Source: Bacteroidales bacterium UBA5382
GTDB taxonomy: Bacteria > Bacteroidota > Bacteroidia > Bacteroidales > Dysgonomonadaceae
Direction: 5' to 3'
Assembly: GCA_002409745.1 (NCBI GenBank)
Contig: DHOU01000007.1
Location: 1 to 64,000 of the forward strand
Length of the DNA stretch: 64,000 bases
The notes below the pieces were generated by a model that searched no databases, was not told the origin of the DNA, and saw nothing but the letters and a program-made list of their open reading frames with translations. The position numbers and the translations under genes are program-made. Positions 51,653 through 61,141 of this stretch are shown here, one piece after another. Numbering within the stretch: position 1 is the stretch's first letter; each line of letters opens with the position of its first letter.

Positions 51653-53380
51653 TTAATAAAGCGAATGTCCGTTTCCCAATAAGATATCACTCACGCATCC
51701 TCCGGCAGGAATCATAGGATACACCATTCCTTTGGTTTCCACCACGACTTCCAACAGATAAGCGCCTTTGTGAGCCAACATTTCCTCGATGGCTCCGTCG
51801 AGCTCTTCCCGATCGATCACCTTGCGCCCTTTGATGCCGTAAGCGTCGGCAATCTTGATGAAATCGGGATTCTTCATGCGCGTTTCGGAATAGCGTTCGT
51901 CGAAAAACAACTCCTGCCATTGACGCACCATGCCGAGGAAGTTATTGTTCAGAAGAATGATCTTCACATCGATATCATACTCCATAATGGTGCCGAACTC
52001 CTGCATGGTCATCTGCAAGCCTCCGTCGCCCACGAATATGCACACCGTCCGGCCGGGCGCACCCACTTTGGCGCCGATGCCGGCAGGCAGGCCGAAGCCC
52101 ATCGTTCCGAGTCCTCCCGAAGTAATCATGCTGCGCGTTTGGGTGAACTTGAAGTAGCGGGTTCCCATCATTTGGTTTTGTCCGACATCGGTTGCGCAGA
52201 CCGCCTTGTTTCCGGTAGCTTCCGTCACTTTGTGAACCACCTCCCCCATTTTTATCGGCCCCGCTCCGGGATGGATTTCCTCTTTGATAACGCACTCAAA
52301 TTCTTTTTGTTCGTAGGGCTTGAATTCCTCAATCCATTCGGCGTGCGATTGCTTCTCGAGCAGTCCGGTTACCATCGGCAAGGTCTGCTTGGCATTTCCC
52401 AAGACTTTTACGGTCGCCTTCACGTTCTTATTCAGTTCCGCTTCATCGATATCGAAATGAATGATTTTCGCCTGCCGGGCGTATGTATTCAAATTGCCGG
52501 TGACGCGGTCGTCAAAACGCATTCCGATGGCGATGAGCACATCGCATTCGTTCGTTTTGATATTGGGCGACAGATTGCCGTGCATGCCTAACATACCGCA
52601 ATTGAGCGGATGCGACGAAGCAATGGCCGACAGCCCCAGAATAGTCGATCCGAAAGGGATATCGGCTTTTTCGAGAAACGCCTTGAGTTCTTCTTCGGCG
52701 TTTGCCAATATGACCCCCTGCCCTACCAATGCCAACGGCTTCTTGGCGGAACGGATAAGGGCTGCTGCGGCACGGATATCATCCTCTTCCACATCCGGAA
52801 ACGGATCATAGCTGCGGAGAAAATCGGTTTTCTTATACGAGAAAGGATGACGGTTCAGTTGCGCGTCTTTGGCAATATCGAGCACCACCGGACCGGGACG
52901 GCCGCTGGCGGCGATATAAAAGGCTCGCGATACCGCCCAGGGAATATCTTCCACCCGGCGTATCTGATACGCCCATTTGGTAACCGGCATGGTCAGCCCG
53001 ATAACATCCGCTTCCTGAAAAGCATCCGACCCGAGCAGGCCCGACGCCACTTGTCCCGAAATAACGACGAGCGGCGTACTGTCCATCATGGCATCCGTCA
53101 CTCCCGTAATGACATTGGTGGCTCCCGGCCCGGAAGTAACCAACGCGACTCCCGTTTTCCTCGATACACGCGCATACCCTTGCGCGGCATGAATGGCAGC
53201 CTGTTCATGGCGGACAAGAATATGCTTTATCTCGTCCCGATGATCGTACAAAGCATCGAAGACCGGCATAATCGCCCCGCCCGGATATCCGAAGATCGTC
53301 TCTACCTCTTCGGCAAGAAGCGAACGGATCAACGCCTCGCTCCCCGATATTGTGGATTGTTCTGAATATTCTTCTTTCAT
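51653..53380 (-). CDS. ilvB: Acetolactate synthase large (catalytic) subunit
   Basis: The 575-aa thiamine-diphosphate enzyme condenses pyruvate with pyruvate or 2-oxobutyrate. Visible are the active-site Glu region EEVETIFGYPGGAIMPV, GPGATNVITGVTDAMMDSTP, the FAD-binding centre and the ThDP motif GDGG...NNNFLGM. It lies between ilvD and ilvN in the operon, with a repeat array of about 245 bp on the ilvD side. Confidence 0.97.
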   Translation of the reverse strand: MKEEYSEQSTISGSEALIRSLLAEEVETIFGYPGGAIMPVFDALYDHRDEIKHILVRHEQAAIHAAQGYARVSRKTGVALVTSGPGATNVITGVTDAMMDSTPLVVISGQVASGLLGSDAFQEADVIGLTMPVTKWAYQIRRVEDIPWAVSRAFYIAASGRPGPVVLDIAKDAQLNRHPFSYKKTDFLRSYDPFPDVEEDDIRAAAALIRSAKKPLALVGQGVILANAEEELKAFLEKADIPFGSTILGLSAIASSHPLNCGMLGMHGNLSPNIKTNECDVLIAIGMRFDDRVTGNLNTYARQAKIIHFDIDEAELNKNVKATVKVLGNAKQTLPMVTGLLEKQSHAEWIEEFKPYEQKEFECVIKEEIHPGAGPIKMGEVVHKVTEATGNKAVCATDVGQNQMMGTRYFKFTQTRSMITSGGLGTMGFGLPAGIGAKVGAPGRTVCIFVGDGGLQMTMQEFGTIMEYDIDVKIILLNNNFLGMVRQWQELFFDERYSETRMKNPDFIKIADAYGIKGRKVIDREELDGAIEEMLAHKGAYLLEVVVETKGMVYPMIPAGGCVSDILLGNGHSLY

Positions 53381-53402
53381 ATTATATGGTTGTTGTCAAA
53401 AG

Positions 53403-53648
53403 TCTAATGTCTAATGTCGTCGGTCTCCAGTCGCCAGTCGCCAGTCGCCAGTCCCCGGTCTTCGGTCGGCGGTCGCCGGTCGTCTGCCTTTCGGCCGTTG
53501 GCCTCATTTGCTCATTTACGAATCGTCCCATTTGCTCATCTACTCATTTGCTAATTTGCTCATTTACACATTGTCCCATCTGCTCATTTGCTCATTTGCT
53601 AATCTGCTCATTCGCTAATTTGCTCATTTGCTCATTTGCTAATCAATC
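53403..53648. repeat. Composite heptamer/octamer array between ilvB and ilvD
   Basis: Heptamers of the GTCGCCA type, then the bridge CTTTCGGCCGTTGGCCTC (53488-53505), then octamers TTTGCTCA, TTTGCTAA, TTTACTCA and TCTGCTCA to about 53648. The order and bridge match the array at 50821-51088 with different base choices. The ilvD stop codon TAG lies at its edge. Confidence 0.9.
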
Positions 53649-55468
53649 AATCGTACCGCCCCTAAATCAGCCGAGCTCACTAAGGCCGCGTATGCCTTGA
53701 GCGCTTTCGATACTTTCCGGTCGCGGACGGGCGTGAAAGCCGCCTTACCCCGCGCCTCCTCCTGTTTTCTACGAAGCGCGAGTTCACTATCCGTCACCTG
53801 TAAATGGATGCGGCGCGCAGGAATATCTATTTCAATACGATCCCCGTCCTTCACCAGACCGATAGCCCCTCCGGCAGCCGCCTCGGGCGAAATGTGGCCG
53901 ATAGACAATCCCGACGTGCCCCCCGAGAAACGTCCGTCGGTAATGAGTGCGCACGCCTTGCCCAGATGCTTGGCCTTGATGTACGAAGTGGGATACAGCA
54001 TTTCCTGCATGCCCGGCCCGCCTTTGGGACCTTCATAGAGAATCACCACCACATCGCCGGCCTCCACGTCGCCGTTCAGGATACCCGAACAAGCATCGTC
54101 TTGCGAATGAAACACCTTCGCCTTGCCCGAAAACTTCCAGATACTTTCATCGACTCCGGCGGTTTTCACCACGCAACCGTTTTCGGCGATGTTGCCTTTC
54201 AGAATGGCCAGTCCGCCGTCCTGAGTATAGGCATGGGCGATATCGCGGATGCATCCCCCGGCGCGATCGGCATCCAATGACGTGTAAGCAGCGTTTTGCG
54301 AACCCATCACGATATTATAGCGGTTGCCGGGAGCGGAAGAATAAATCTCCTTCGCCTCTTCGCTGACGGTTGCGCCGGTAATGCGGTACTTGTCGATAGC
54401 TTCGGCCAGCGTATAACCGTCGGCGCGAGGCACGGACGTATCCACAAGCCCCCCCTCGGCGAGTTGCTCCATAATGCCCATGATTCCTCCCGCACGGTTG
54501 ACGTCCTGAATATGATACTTTTTAGTGTTCGGCGCCACCTTGCAAATGCAGGGAACCCGCCGCGACAGACGATCGATATCATCCATCGTGAAATCCACGC
54601 CGGCTTCGTTGGCGACAGCCAGCAAATGCAGAATGGTGTTTGTCGAGCCGCCCATGGCGATATCGAGCGTCATGGCGTTGAGGAAAGCCTCGCGGGTGGC
54701 GATGCTTCGGGGCAACACGCTTTTATCGCCTTCGGAATAATACCGATAGGCATTTTCCACGATTTGTTTCGCGGCCTTTTTAAAGAGTTCGATGCGGTTG
54801 GCATGGGTGGCGACAATCGTTCCGTTGCCGGGCAAAGCCAAGCCGATCGCCTCATTCAGGCAGTTCATCGAGTTGGCGGTAAACATGCCCGAGCACGATC
54901 CGCAGGTAGGGCAAGCCAGCCTTTCCAAGTCCGTTACCCGTTGGTCGGATATGGTATTGTCGGCCGATTCGATCATTGCATCGATCAAATCGATTTGCTC
55001 GTCTCCTATTTTCCCGGCTTCCATCGGCCCTCCCGAAACGAAGATCGAAGGAATGTTGAGCCGCATGGCCGCCATCAGCATTCCGGGGGTTATCTTGTCA
55101 CAATTGCTGATGCAGATCATCGCATCCACTTTATGCGCATTCACCATATATTCCACCGAGTCGGCGATAAGGTCGCGCGAGGGAAGCGAATACAGCATGC
55201 CGTCATGCCCCATCGCAATGCCGTCGTCTACGGCAATGGTATTGAATTCGGCGGCAAAACAACCGAGTTTCTCTATTTCGGCTTTCACGAGCTGCCCGAT
55301 CACATGCAAATGCGTATGTCCCGGAACGAATTGCGTGAAGGAATTGACCACCGCAATGATCGGTTTCCCCATCTGCTCTTCCGTCATTCCATTCGCCCGC
55401 CAAAGCGCACGCGCCCCCGCCATGCGCCGCCCCGCCGTACTTGTCTGGCTATTTAATGTATATTTCAT
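53639..55468 (-). CDS. ilvD: Dihydroxy-acid dehydratase
   Basis: A 609-aa Fe-S enzyme that dehydrates the dihydroxy acids made by IlvC into 2-oxo acids. Cluster cysteines are visible in [11 protein letters not shown] and [29 protein letters not shown] and [20 protein letters not shown] are family signatures. It starts the ilv half of the operon, 199 bp after leuB, with a repeat-filled gap. Confidence 0.97.
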   Translation of the reverse strand: MKYTLNSQTSTAGRRMAGARALWRANGMTEEQMGKPIIAVVNSFTQFVPGHTHLHVIGQLVKAEIEKLGCFAAEFNTIAVDDGIAMGHDGMLYSLPSRDLIADSVEYMVNAHKVDAMICISNCDKITPGMLMAAMRLNIPSIFVSGGPMEAGKIGDEQIDLIDAMIESADNTISDQRVTDLERLACPTCGSCSGMFTANSMNCLNEAIGLALPGNGTIVATHANRIELFKKAAKQIVENAYRYYSEGDKSVLPRSIATREAFLNAMTLDIAMGGSTNTILHLLAVANEAGVDFTMDDIDRLSRRVPCICKVAPNTKKYHIQDVNRAGGIMGIMEQLAEGGLVDTSVPRADGYTLAEAIDKYRITGATVSEEAKEIYSSAPGNRYNIVMGSQNAAYTSLDADRAGGCIRDIAHAYTQDGGLAILKGNIAENGCVVKTAGVDESIWKFSGKAKVFHSQDDACSGILNGDVEAGDVVVILYEGPKGGPGMQEMLYPTSYIKAKHLGKACALITDGRFSGGTSGLSIGHISPEAAAGGAIGLVKDGDRIEIDIPARRIHLQVTDSELALRRKQEEARGKAAFTPVRDRKVSKALKAYAALVSSADLGAVRLID

Positions 55469-55484
55469 CTCCCGTTTTTAATTT

Positions 55485-55660
55485 TTAGTCTTTAGTCGCC
55501 GGTCGCCGGCAGTCCGTCATTCCGCACTTGATCCGGAATGACGATCGCTTTGACCTTTGTCTTCATTCACTCATTCGCTCATTCACTAATTTGCTAATTT
55601 GCTAATTTGCTAATTCTCTAATTTGCTAATTTGCCAATTTGCTAATTTGCCAATTGTCTC
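55485..55660. repeat. Mixed array between ilvD and leuB
   Basis: A short heptamer part (GTCGCCG), a hairpin with 10-bp arms CGTCATTCCG and CGGAATGACG (about 55517-55545), then octamers TTTGCTAA and TTTGCCAA to 55660. A third, variant copy of the composite arrays in this operon. Confidence 0.8.
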
Positions 55661-55667
55661 CCCCTGT

Positions 55668-56738
55668 CTATTTATTCCGTATATATTCCACGATCCACGC
55701 CCCCACTTCCGAGAGCTTATACGCTTTTCCGCCTTCGGCAATATCTTCCGTCACAATACCGGCTTCCATACTGGCGTTGACCGCTTCGCGAATCAGGGCG
55801 CCCTCATCTTTCAACTCGAAAGCATATTCGAACATCAGGGCAACCGAAAGAATCATCGCCAGCGGATTGGCGATATCTTTCCCCGCCGCTTGCGGATACG
55901 ACCCGTGTATCGGCTCGAAGAGCGACGTATGCAGGCCGATGGAAGCCGACGGCAACATGCCGAGCGATCCGGTAATCACCGAAGCTTCGTCGGTCAGAAT
56001 GTCGCCGAAAAGATTTTCCGTGACCAGTACATCGAAACTGCGCGGCCACTGAATAAGACGCATCGCGGCATTATCGACGAACAGATAGTCGGTCTCCACG
56101 TCGGGGTATTGCGGGGCGATTTCCTGCGCAATTTGCCGCCACAAACGCGAGGTGGCAATCACGTTCGCCTTGTCGACGACCGTGACTTTCTTGCGCCGCT
56201 GCCGGGCGAATTTATAGGCCAAGTGCAGGATACGTTCTATCTCTTCGCGGGTATAGATGCACGTGTCATAGGCCGTATTGCCGTCCTCGCTACGGCCTTG
56301 CGGGCGACCGAAATACATCCCGCCGGTCAGTTCGCGGATGCACATCAAATCGACTCCTTCCACCAGTTCGGCACGAAGCGGCGATTGGTGTATCAGCGAC
56401 GGAAACGTATTCACGGGGCGGATATTGGCAAACAGCCCGAGACTCTTGCGCATCTTCAGCAATCCTTGTTCGGGACGTACTTTCGCGTTCGGATCGTTAT
56501 CGTATTTCGGCGATCCGATGGCGCCGAAAAGCACGGCGTCCGATTTTAGGCAAAGCGCATGCGTAGCCGCCGGATACGGGTCGCCCGTCTCATCGATAGC
56601 GACAGCTCCTACAACCGCTTCCTGATACGATAACTCATGATGGAATTTATCACTTACGGTTTGCGTTACATTCAACGCTTGTTTCATGATTTCCGGGCCG
56701 ATCCCGTCGCCCGGTAGTACTGCAATGTTCAGTTTCAT
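55668..56738 (-). CDS. leuB: 3-isopropylmalate dehydrogenase
   Basis: A 356-aa NAD-dependent oxidative decarboxylase of leucine synthesis. It has the [11 protein letters not shown] start, [20 protein letters not shown], the [14 protein letters not shown] loop, active-site Lys/Asp in [14 protein letters not shown], and [20 protein letters not shown]. It lies between the leuA-like gene (113 bp before) and ilvD. Confidence 0.97.
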   Translation of the reverse strand: MKLNIAVLPGDGIGPEIMKQALNVTQTVSDKFHHELSYQEAVVGAVAIDETGDPYPAATHALCLKSDAVLFGAIGSPKYDNDPNAKVRPEQGLLKMRKSLGLFANIRPVNTFPSLIHQSPLRAELVEGVDLMCIRELTGGMYFGRPQGRSEDGNTAYDTCIYTREEIERILHLAYKFARQRRKKVTVVDKANVIATSRLWRQIAQEIAPQYPDVETDYLFVDNAAMRLIQWPRSFDVLVTENLFGDILTDEASVITGSLGMLPSASIGLHTSLFEPIHGSYPQAAGKDIANPLAMILSVALMFEYAFELKDEGALIREAVNASMEAGIVTEDIAEGGKAYKLSEVGAWIVEYIRNK

Positions 56739-56851
56739 TTTTTTATTTTGTTCTTATAAAGTCGTTCTGTATGCCCGAGGCCGAACTCTAAGTTATAATC
56801 CGTTCCTGTCATTCTTTTAATAACAATTCTTGATATAGCCTCCGAGTAGCC

Positions 56852-58411
56852 TTACGGTAATTGTACATGTTTATGAAAGGTGGGGATATTCCCGCTTTCA
56901 ATCATGTTCAGCATTTTCATTGTCGCCTGAATGGCGGCTGCGGTCTGATCGACATCCAATCCTCTTGTCTTAAACGTCTTTCCTTCGAATCGCCAGGTGA
57001 TGATCGTCTGCACGTAAGCATTGGTTTTTCCTCCGGGAGGAATCACCACCACATAATCGAGCAATTCGGGAATGGGTTTGTGCAGCGAACGGTATATTTT
57101 ATACATCGCTTTCGAAAAGGCATGATATTGCCCTTCGCCGGCGGCGGTTTGTTGATAAACTTCCCCTTTGATGGATATCTTTACGGTAGCGGTCGGACGC
57201 AGCCCGTCGGTCAGCATCAACGAATAATTGAGCATCCGGATATCTTGATGGTCCACGCCGTTCTTCAGGATGTCCGAAACGATATAGGGCAGCTCTTCGG
57301 GATTGACGACTTCTTTTTTATCCCCCAACTCGATGATGCGTTGAGTGACTTTCTTCGCCGTTTCATCATCCAGTTCGATGCCCAATGATTCCAGATTCTT
57401 CAGGATGCTGGCCTTTCCGGCATTCTTTCCCAACGCATATTGACGCAGGCGGCCGAAGCGTTCCGGCAATAAATCATTAAAGTAAAGATTCTTCTTTTTA
57501 TCGCCGTCGGCATGGATACCGGCAACTTGTGTAAAGACATTATCGCCGATAAGCGGTTTATTGTCCGGAATGCGGATGCCCGAATAACTCTCGACCACCT
57601 TACTGACTCCGTAAAGTTTGTTTTCGTCGATATGAGTGGAGAGTTTCAATTGATCATGAATAAGCGCGATCACACTCGCCAGCGGAGCATTTCCGGCACG
57701 TTCTCCCAGTCCGTTGACCGTCACGTGAACGCCGTGAACACCGGCCTTAATGGCTTCGAAGACATTCGCCACCGCCAAATCATAATCGTTATGGGCATGA
57801 AAGTCGAAATGCAACGACGGGTACCGGTCCGTCATCTTCCGGCAGAACAGTTCCGTTTCGTCGGGATTCAAGATACCCAGCGTATCGGGCAGCATGTATC
57901 GCTCGATGGGCATTTCACAGAGAGAATCCATCATTTCGAACACATACTCCTGCGAATGGCGCATCCCGTTCGACCAATCCTCCAGATAAATATTCACCTT
58001 GATGCCCCGGCTTCTCGCTTCGTCGATCACCGAACGGATATCGCGCAAATGCTCCTGAGCCGTTTTCCGCAATTGATGGGTGCAATGGTTTTCCGATCCT
58101 TTACACAGCAGATTCATCACTTGACATCCCGATCGCTCGATCCAATCGACAGATGCCGTTCCATCCACGAACCCCAGCACCTCGATCTTATCCAGATGGC
58201 TGTTGTTTTTCGCCCATTGCGTAACTTTTTGTACGGCCTTGAATTCGCCATCCGACACCCGGGCAGAAGCAATCTCCACCCGATCGACATGCAGCTCCTC
58301 AATCAACAGCCTCGCCACACTGACTTTTTCTTCCGCCGCAAAAGACACTCCGGAGGTTTGTTCGCCATCACGAAGCGTGGTATCCATTATTTCAATCGTT
58401 CTTTTTTCCAC
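56852..58411 (-). CDS. 2-isopropylmalate/citramalate synthase-like protein (second leuA paralog)
   Basis: A 519-aa aldolase-type acyltransferase: HMGL-like TIM barrel with [15 protein letters not shown], metal-binding HAHNDYDLA and GLGERAGNAPLAS, and a C-terminal LeuA dimer/regulatory domain. It differs from the leuA gene of the same operon in the residues after the first motif (SGVSF against PGCQL). Such paralogs may be (R)-citramalate synthases feeding isoleucine from pyruvate and acetyl-CoA, or second isopropylmalate synthases; the substrate cannot be read from sequence. No threonine deaminase gene was seen here. Confidence 0.85.
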   Translation of the reverse strand: MEKRTIEIMDTTLRDGEQTSGVSFAAEEKVSVARLLIEELHVDRVEIASARVSDGEFKAVQKVTQWAKNNSHLDKIEVLGFVDGTASVDWIERSGCQVMNLLCKGSENHCTHQLRKTAQEHLRDIRSVIDEARSRGIKVNIYLEDWSNGMRHSQEYVFEMMDSLCEMPIERYMLPDTLGILNPDETELFCRKMTDRYPSLHFDFHAHNDYDLAVANVFEAIKAGVHGVHVTVNGLGERAGNAPLASVIALIHDQLKLSTHIDENKLYGVSKVVESYSGIRIPDNKPLIGDNVFTQVAGIHADGDKKKNLYFNDLLPERFGRLRQYALGKNAGKASILKNLESLGIELDDETAKKVTQRIIELGDKKEVVNPEELPYIVSDILKNGVDHQDIRMLNYSLMLTDGLRPTATVKISIKGEVYQQTAAGEGQYHAFSKAMYKIYRSLHKPIPELLDYVVVIPPGGKTNAYVQTIITWRFEGKTFKTRGLDVDQTAAAIQATMKMLNMIESGNIPTFHKHVQLP

Positions 58412-58463
58412 TATTCAATAAACAAATTAATCGTCCACTCCGAAAATTCGGAATGAAAATGAC

Positions 58464-58545
58464 ACCGAGTTACACGGAAGTTTTACTGAGAGCGCAGAGA
58501 AAAAACGCAGAGGACTCCGTGCCGCCTCTGTTTCTCCGTGTAACA
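58464..58545. repeat. ACACGGA-type intergenic repeat with inverted ends
   Basis: GTTACACGGA and TCCGTGTAAC form 10-bp inverted ends around GCAGAG/CTCTG-rich short repeats in the gap between leuD and the leuA-like gene. It is another low-complexity insert, unlike the octamer arrays in sequence. Confidence 0.65.
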
Positions 58546-58554
58546 ATCCTTTTA

Positions 58555-59151
58555 TCAATACACAAAAGCGCGGTTTTGCTCGTATGCGATGATTTTATCT
58601 TTGTTGGAAAGCAGGAAATCGATATCGTCCAATCCTTTCAGCAGACATTCCTTTTTATAGGGATTGATTTCGAAAGATTCCGTTTTCCCGTTTTCATTGT
58701 TGCGGATCGTTTGCTCTTCGAGATTGACCGTCAATGTCGCTTTCGGATTTGCCTGCACGCTGTTAAAGAGTGCCGTCAGGAAAGTCTCGCTGACGACAAT
58801 CGGCAGCAATCCGTTATTAAGGGCATTGTTGCGGAAGATATCGGCAAAGAAACTCGACACGACGACTTTAAATCCGTATCCGGCGATCGCCCAGGCGGCA
58901 TGTTCGCGGCTCGACCCGCTGCCGAAGTTCTTGCCCGCCACCAATATCTCGCCCGAATAGGTAGGGTCGTTGAGTACAAAATCGGCCTTCGGCTCGCCGG
59001 ACTTCTCATAGCGCCAATCGGCGAATAGATTATCTCCGAATCCTTCACGGGTGGTCGCTTTCAGGAAGCGGGCGGGAATAATTTGGTCGGTGTCCACATT
59101 CTCTATCGGAAGGGGGACATACGTGGATGTTAGGGTTTGAAATTTTTCCAT
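58555..59151 (-). CDS. leuD: 3-isopropylmalate dehydratase small subunit
   Basis: A 198-aa subunit that, with LeuC, converts 2- to 3-isopropylmalate. Landmarks are [14 protein letters not shown], the [17 protein letters not shown] motif and [15 protein letters not shown] core. It is separated from leuC by the four-helix-bundle gene and octamer arrays, an unusual interruption because leuC and leuD are normally adjacent. Confidence 0.96.
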   Translation of the reverse strand: MEKFQTLTSTYVPLPIENVDTDQIIPARFLKATTREGFGDNLFADWRYEKSGEPKADFVLNDPTYSGEILVAGKNFGSGSSREHAAWAIAGYGFKVVVSSFFADIFRNNALNNGLLPIVVSETFLTALFNSVQANPKATLTVNLEEQTIRNNENGKTESFEINPYKKECLLKGLDDIDFLLSNKDKIIAYEQNRAFVY

Positions 59152-59167
59152 TATTATCTAAAAATTT

Positions 59168-59236
59168 AATGTGTAAATTAGCTAATTAGCAGATGAGCAG
59201 ATGAGCAAATGAGCAGATGAGCAAATGAGCAGATGA
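59168..59236. repeat. Octamer array, inverted orientation, 3' side of the four-helix-bundle gene
   Basis: Units TTAGCAGA, TGAGCAGA and TGAGCAAA on the plus strand, that is the reverse complement of the arrays elsewhere in the operon. It is inverted with respect to the array at 59588-59697 on the other side of the gene. Confidence 0.85.
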
Positions 59237-59241
59237 GCGAA

Positions 59242-59607
59242 TTAGGGAGTTTGGGATTTTGATGTTCCGATAATTTTATTCAATATTTTTTGGATGACAT
59301 TTACCTCGTCTAATAATTCGGCTTTACAAGGATAAGACGCCGAAGACTTACATAATAATAGCCAATATTCCGTCTCGTCCGCTTCTTTCGCCGCTATCTT
59401 TATTTTATGAATAAAATCCGTTTTGCTTTCCGCATTTTGCGCTTCCCTCACATTTGCCCCGATAGACGTCGCGCTCTTTAAAAATTGCCGTCCTATTACG
59501 AATTTTCGTTCCTGTTCAAGCATTTCGGCAAAATCAATCGCATCCAAAGCGAATTTAAAAGATAAATCAACTATAACATTTCCACTTTTATCCATTTTCT
59601 CATCCAT
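59242..59607 (-). CDS. Four-helix-bundle protein (23S rRNA intervening-sequence type)
   Basis: A 121-aa protein with the four-helix-bundle pattern of TIGR02436/S23 proteins: FALDAIDFAEMLEQERKFVI, FLKSATSIGANVREAQNAES, DFIHKIKIAAKEADETEYWL, and VNVIQKILNKIIGTS. The family was first found inside 23S rRNA intervening sequences and also resembles the Avd protein of diversity-generating retroelements; function unknown. It is inserted between leuC and leuD and bracketed by inverted octamer arrays. Its first codons (MDEKMDKSG) continue the purine-rich octamer periodicity, so the array runs up to the start codon. Confidence 0.88.
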   Translation of the reverse strand: MDEKMDKSGNVIVDLSFKFALDAIDFAEMLEQERKFVIGRQFLKSATSIGANVREAQNAESKTDFIHKIKIAAKEADETEYWLLLCKSSASYPCKAELLDEVNVIQKILNKIIGTSKSQTP

Positions 59608-59697
59608 TTACTCATTTGCTAATTTGCTAATTTGCTAATTTGCTTATCTACTCATCTGCTAATTTGCTAATTTGCTAATCTGCTAATTTGCTAATTG
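59588..59697. repeat. Octamer array between the four-helix-bundle gene and leuC
   Basis: Units TTTGCTAA, TTTACTCA, TCTACTCA and TCTGCTAA in the same orientation as the ilv arrays. One end covers the start of the four-helix-bundle gene, the other supplies the last LeuC codons (LAN) and its stop. Confidence 0.88.
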
Positions 59698-61083
59698 AAT
59701 CTCCGGCTGTGAAATTTTACCGGCGACGGCAGCAGCAGCCGCAACCAAAGGGCCGGCCAGAATAGTGCGTGCACCGGGTCCTTGCCGGCCTTGAAAATTC
59801 CGATTGGACGTAGAAACCGCATACTTACCGGCGGGAATTTTATCATCATTCATCGCCAGACAAGCCGAGCATCCCGGTTGACGCAACTCAAAACCCGCCT
59901 CCTGCAAGATCTTATCCAATCCTTCTTCTTCAATCTGCTTCCGTACCTGCCAACTACCGGGCACGAGCCAGGCGATAACATGATCGGCCTTCTTCTTGCC
60001 TTTTACATATTCAGCGAACAGACGAAAATCCTCGATACGCCCGTTCGTGCAACTTCCCAGAAAAATATAATCGATCGGTTTTCCTTCGAGTTTCTCACCG
60101 GGTTTGAAACCCATATAGTTCAGTGACTTTTCGAACGATATTTTACCCGCATCATCGACATCCTCCAATTCCGGGATAGAGCCGTCAATAGGTATTCCCA
60201 TTCCCGGGTTGGTCCCATACGTAATCATCGGCTTAATAGAGGAAGCATCGAAAATGATCTCCTTATCAAAGGTTGCACCCTCGTCGGTCTTCAACGTCTT
60301 CCAATAAGCCAACGCCTTTTCCCAACGATCGCCTTTCGGGGCGAACTCCCGTCCTTTTAAATACGCGAACGTCGTTTCATCGGGAGCAATCAATCCACCC
60401 CGGGCGCCCATTTCGATGCTTAAGTTACACAACGTCATGCGGGCCTCCATCGAAAGCGCCCGTATCGCTTCTCCGGTGTACTCTACAAAATAACCCGTAG
60501 CCCCGCCGGTAGTCAACTGAGAAATCGTATACAAAGCGACATCTTTCGCAAAAACGCCGTCGTTGAGTTTTCCTTCAAAATGGATCCGCATGGTTTTCGG
60601 ACGCGTCTGCAAAATACATTGCGAAGCCAATACCATTTCCACTTCGCTCGTTCCGATACCGAAAGCGATAGCGCCGAATGCACCGTGCGTGGAAGTATGG
60701 CTGTCGCCGCAGACGATGGTCATTCCGGGTTGGGTATATCCGTTTTCGGGGCCAACCACGTGCACAATTCCGTTCTTCGGATTTCCCAAGCCATAATAAG
60801 TCAGTCCGAAATCACGGGCGTTCCGAGCTAAGGTGTCTACCTGAAAGCGCGATATCTCGTCTCGAATAGGCCGGTCCTGCCCCATCGTAGGAATATTATG
60901 GTCGGCCGTCAACGTGGTTTGTTGGGGGCGGAAGACCTGCAATCCTCTTTTTCTCAATCCCGCAAACGCCTGGGGACTGGTAACCTCATGACATAAATGC
61001 CTGTCGATATACAATTGTGTGGGGCCGTCTTTCACTGTCGCTACGACGTGTGCATCCCAAATTTTGTCGAATAATGTTTTCAT
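59683..61083 (-). CDS. leuC: 3-isopropylmalate dehydratase large subunit
   Basis: A 466-aa aconitase-superfamily subunit. Cluster cysteines appear in [13 protein letters not shown] and [13 protein letters not shown], with [20 protein letters not shown] as a further signature. It follows leuA by 58 bp. The last codons QLAN and stop come from octamer repeat sequence. Confidence 0.96.
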   Translation of the reverse strand: MKTLFDKIWDAHVVATVKDGPTQLYIDRHLCHEVTSPQAFAGLRKRGLQVFRPQQTTLTADHNIPTMGQDRPIRDEISRFQVDTLARNARDFGLTYYGLGNPKNGIVHVVGPENGYTQPGMTIVCGDSHTSTHGAFGAIAFGIGTSEVEMVLASQCILQTRPKTMRIHFEGKLNDGVFAKDVALYTISQLTTGGATGYFVEYTGEAIRALSMEARMTLCNLSIEMGARGGLIAPDETTFAYLKGREFAPKGDRWEKALAYWKTLKTDEGATFDKEIIFDASSIKPMITYGTNPGMGIPIDGSIPELEDVDDAGKISFEKSLNYMGFKPGEKLEGKPIDYIFLGSCTNGRIEDFRLFAEYVKGKKKADHVIAWLVPGSWQVRKQIEEEGLDKILQEAGFELRQPGCSACLAMNDDKIPAGKYAVSTSNRNFQGRQGPGARTILAGPLVAAAAAVAGKISQPEIQLAN

Positions 61084-61141
61084 CTATAATTTTATAATTT
61101 ATTCTACCGACGATGTCGCCCGGAGCGGCACCCCGATAAAG

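Noticed and set aside
54296..55456. 386-residue open frame antisense to ilvD (similar long antisense frames lie opposite the ABC-F gene, the GH3 gene and leuA)
   Set aside because: Mirror frames of GC-biased codons in strongly conserved genes; the sense frames carry complete family motifs.
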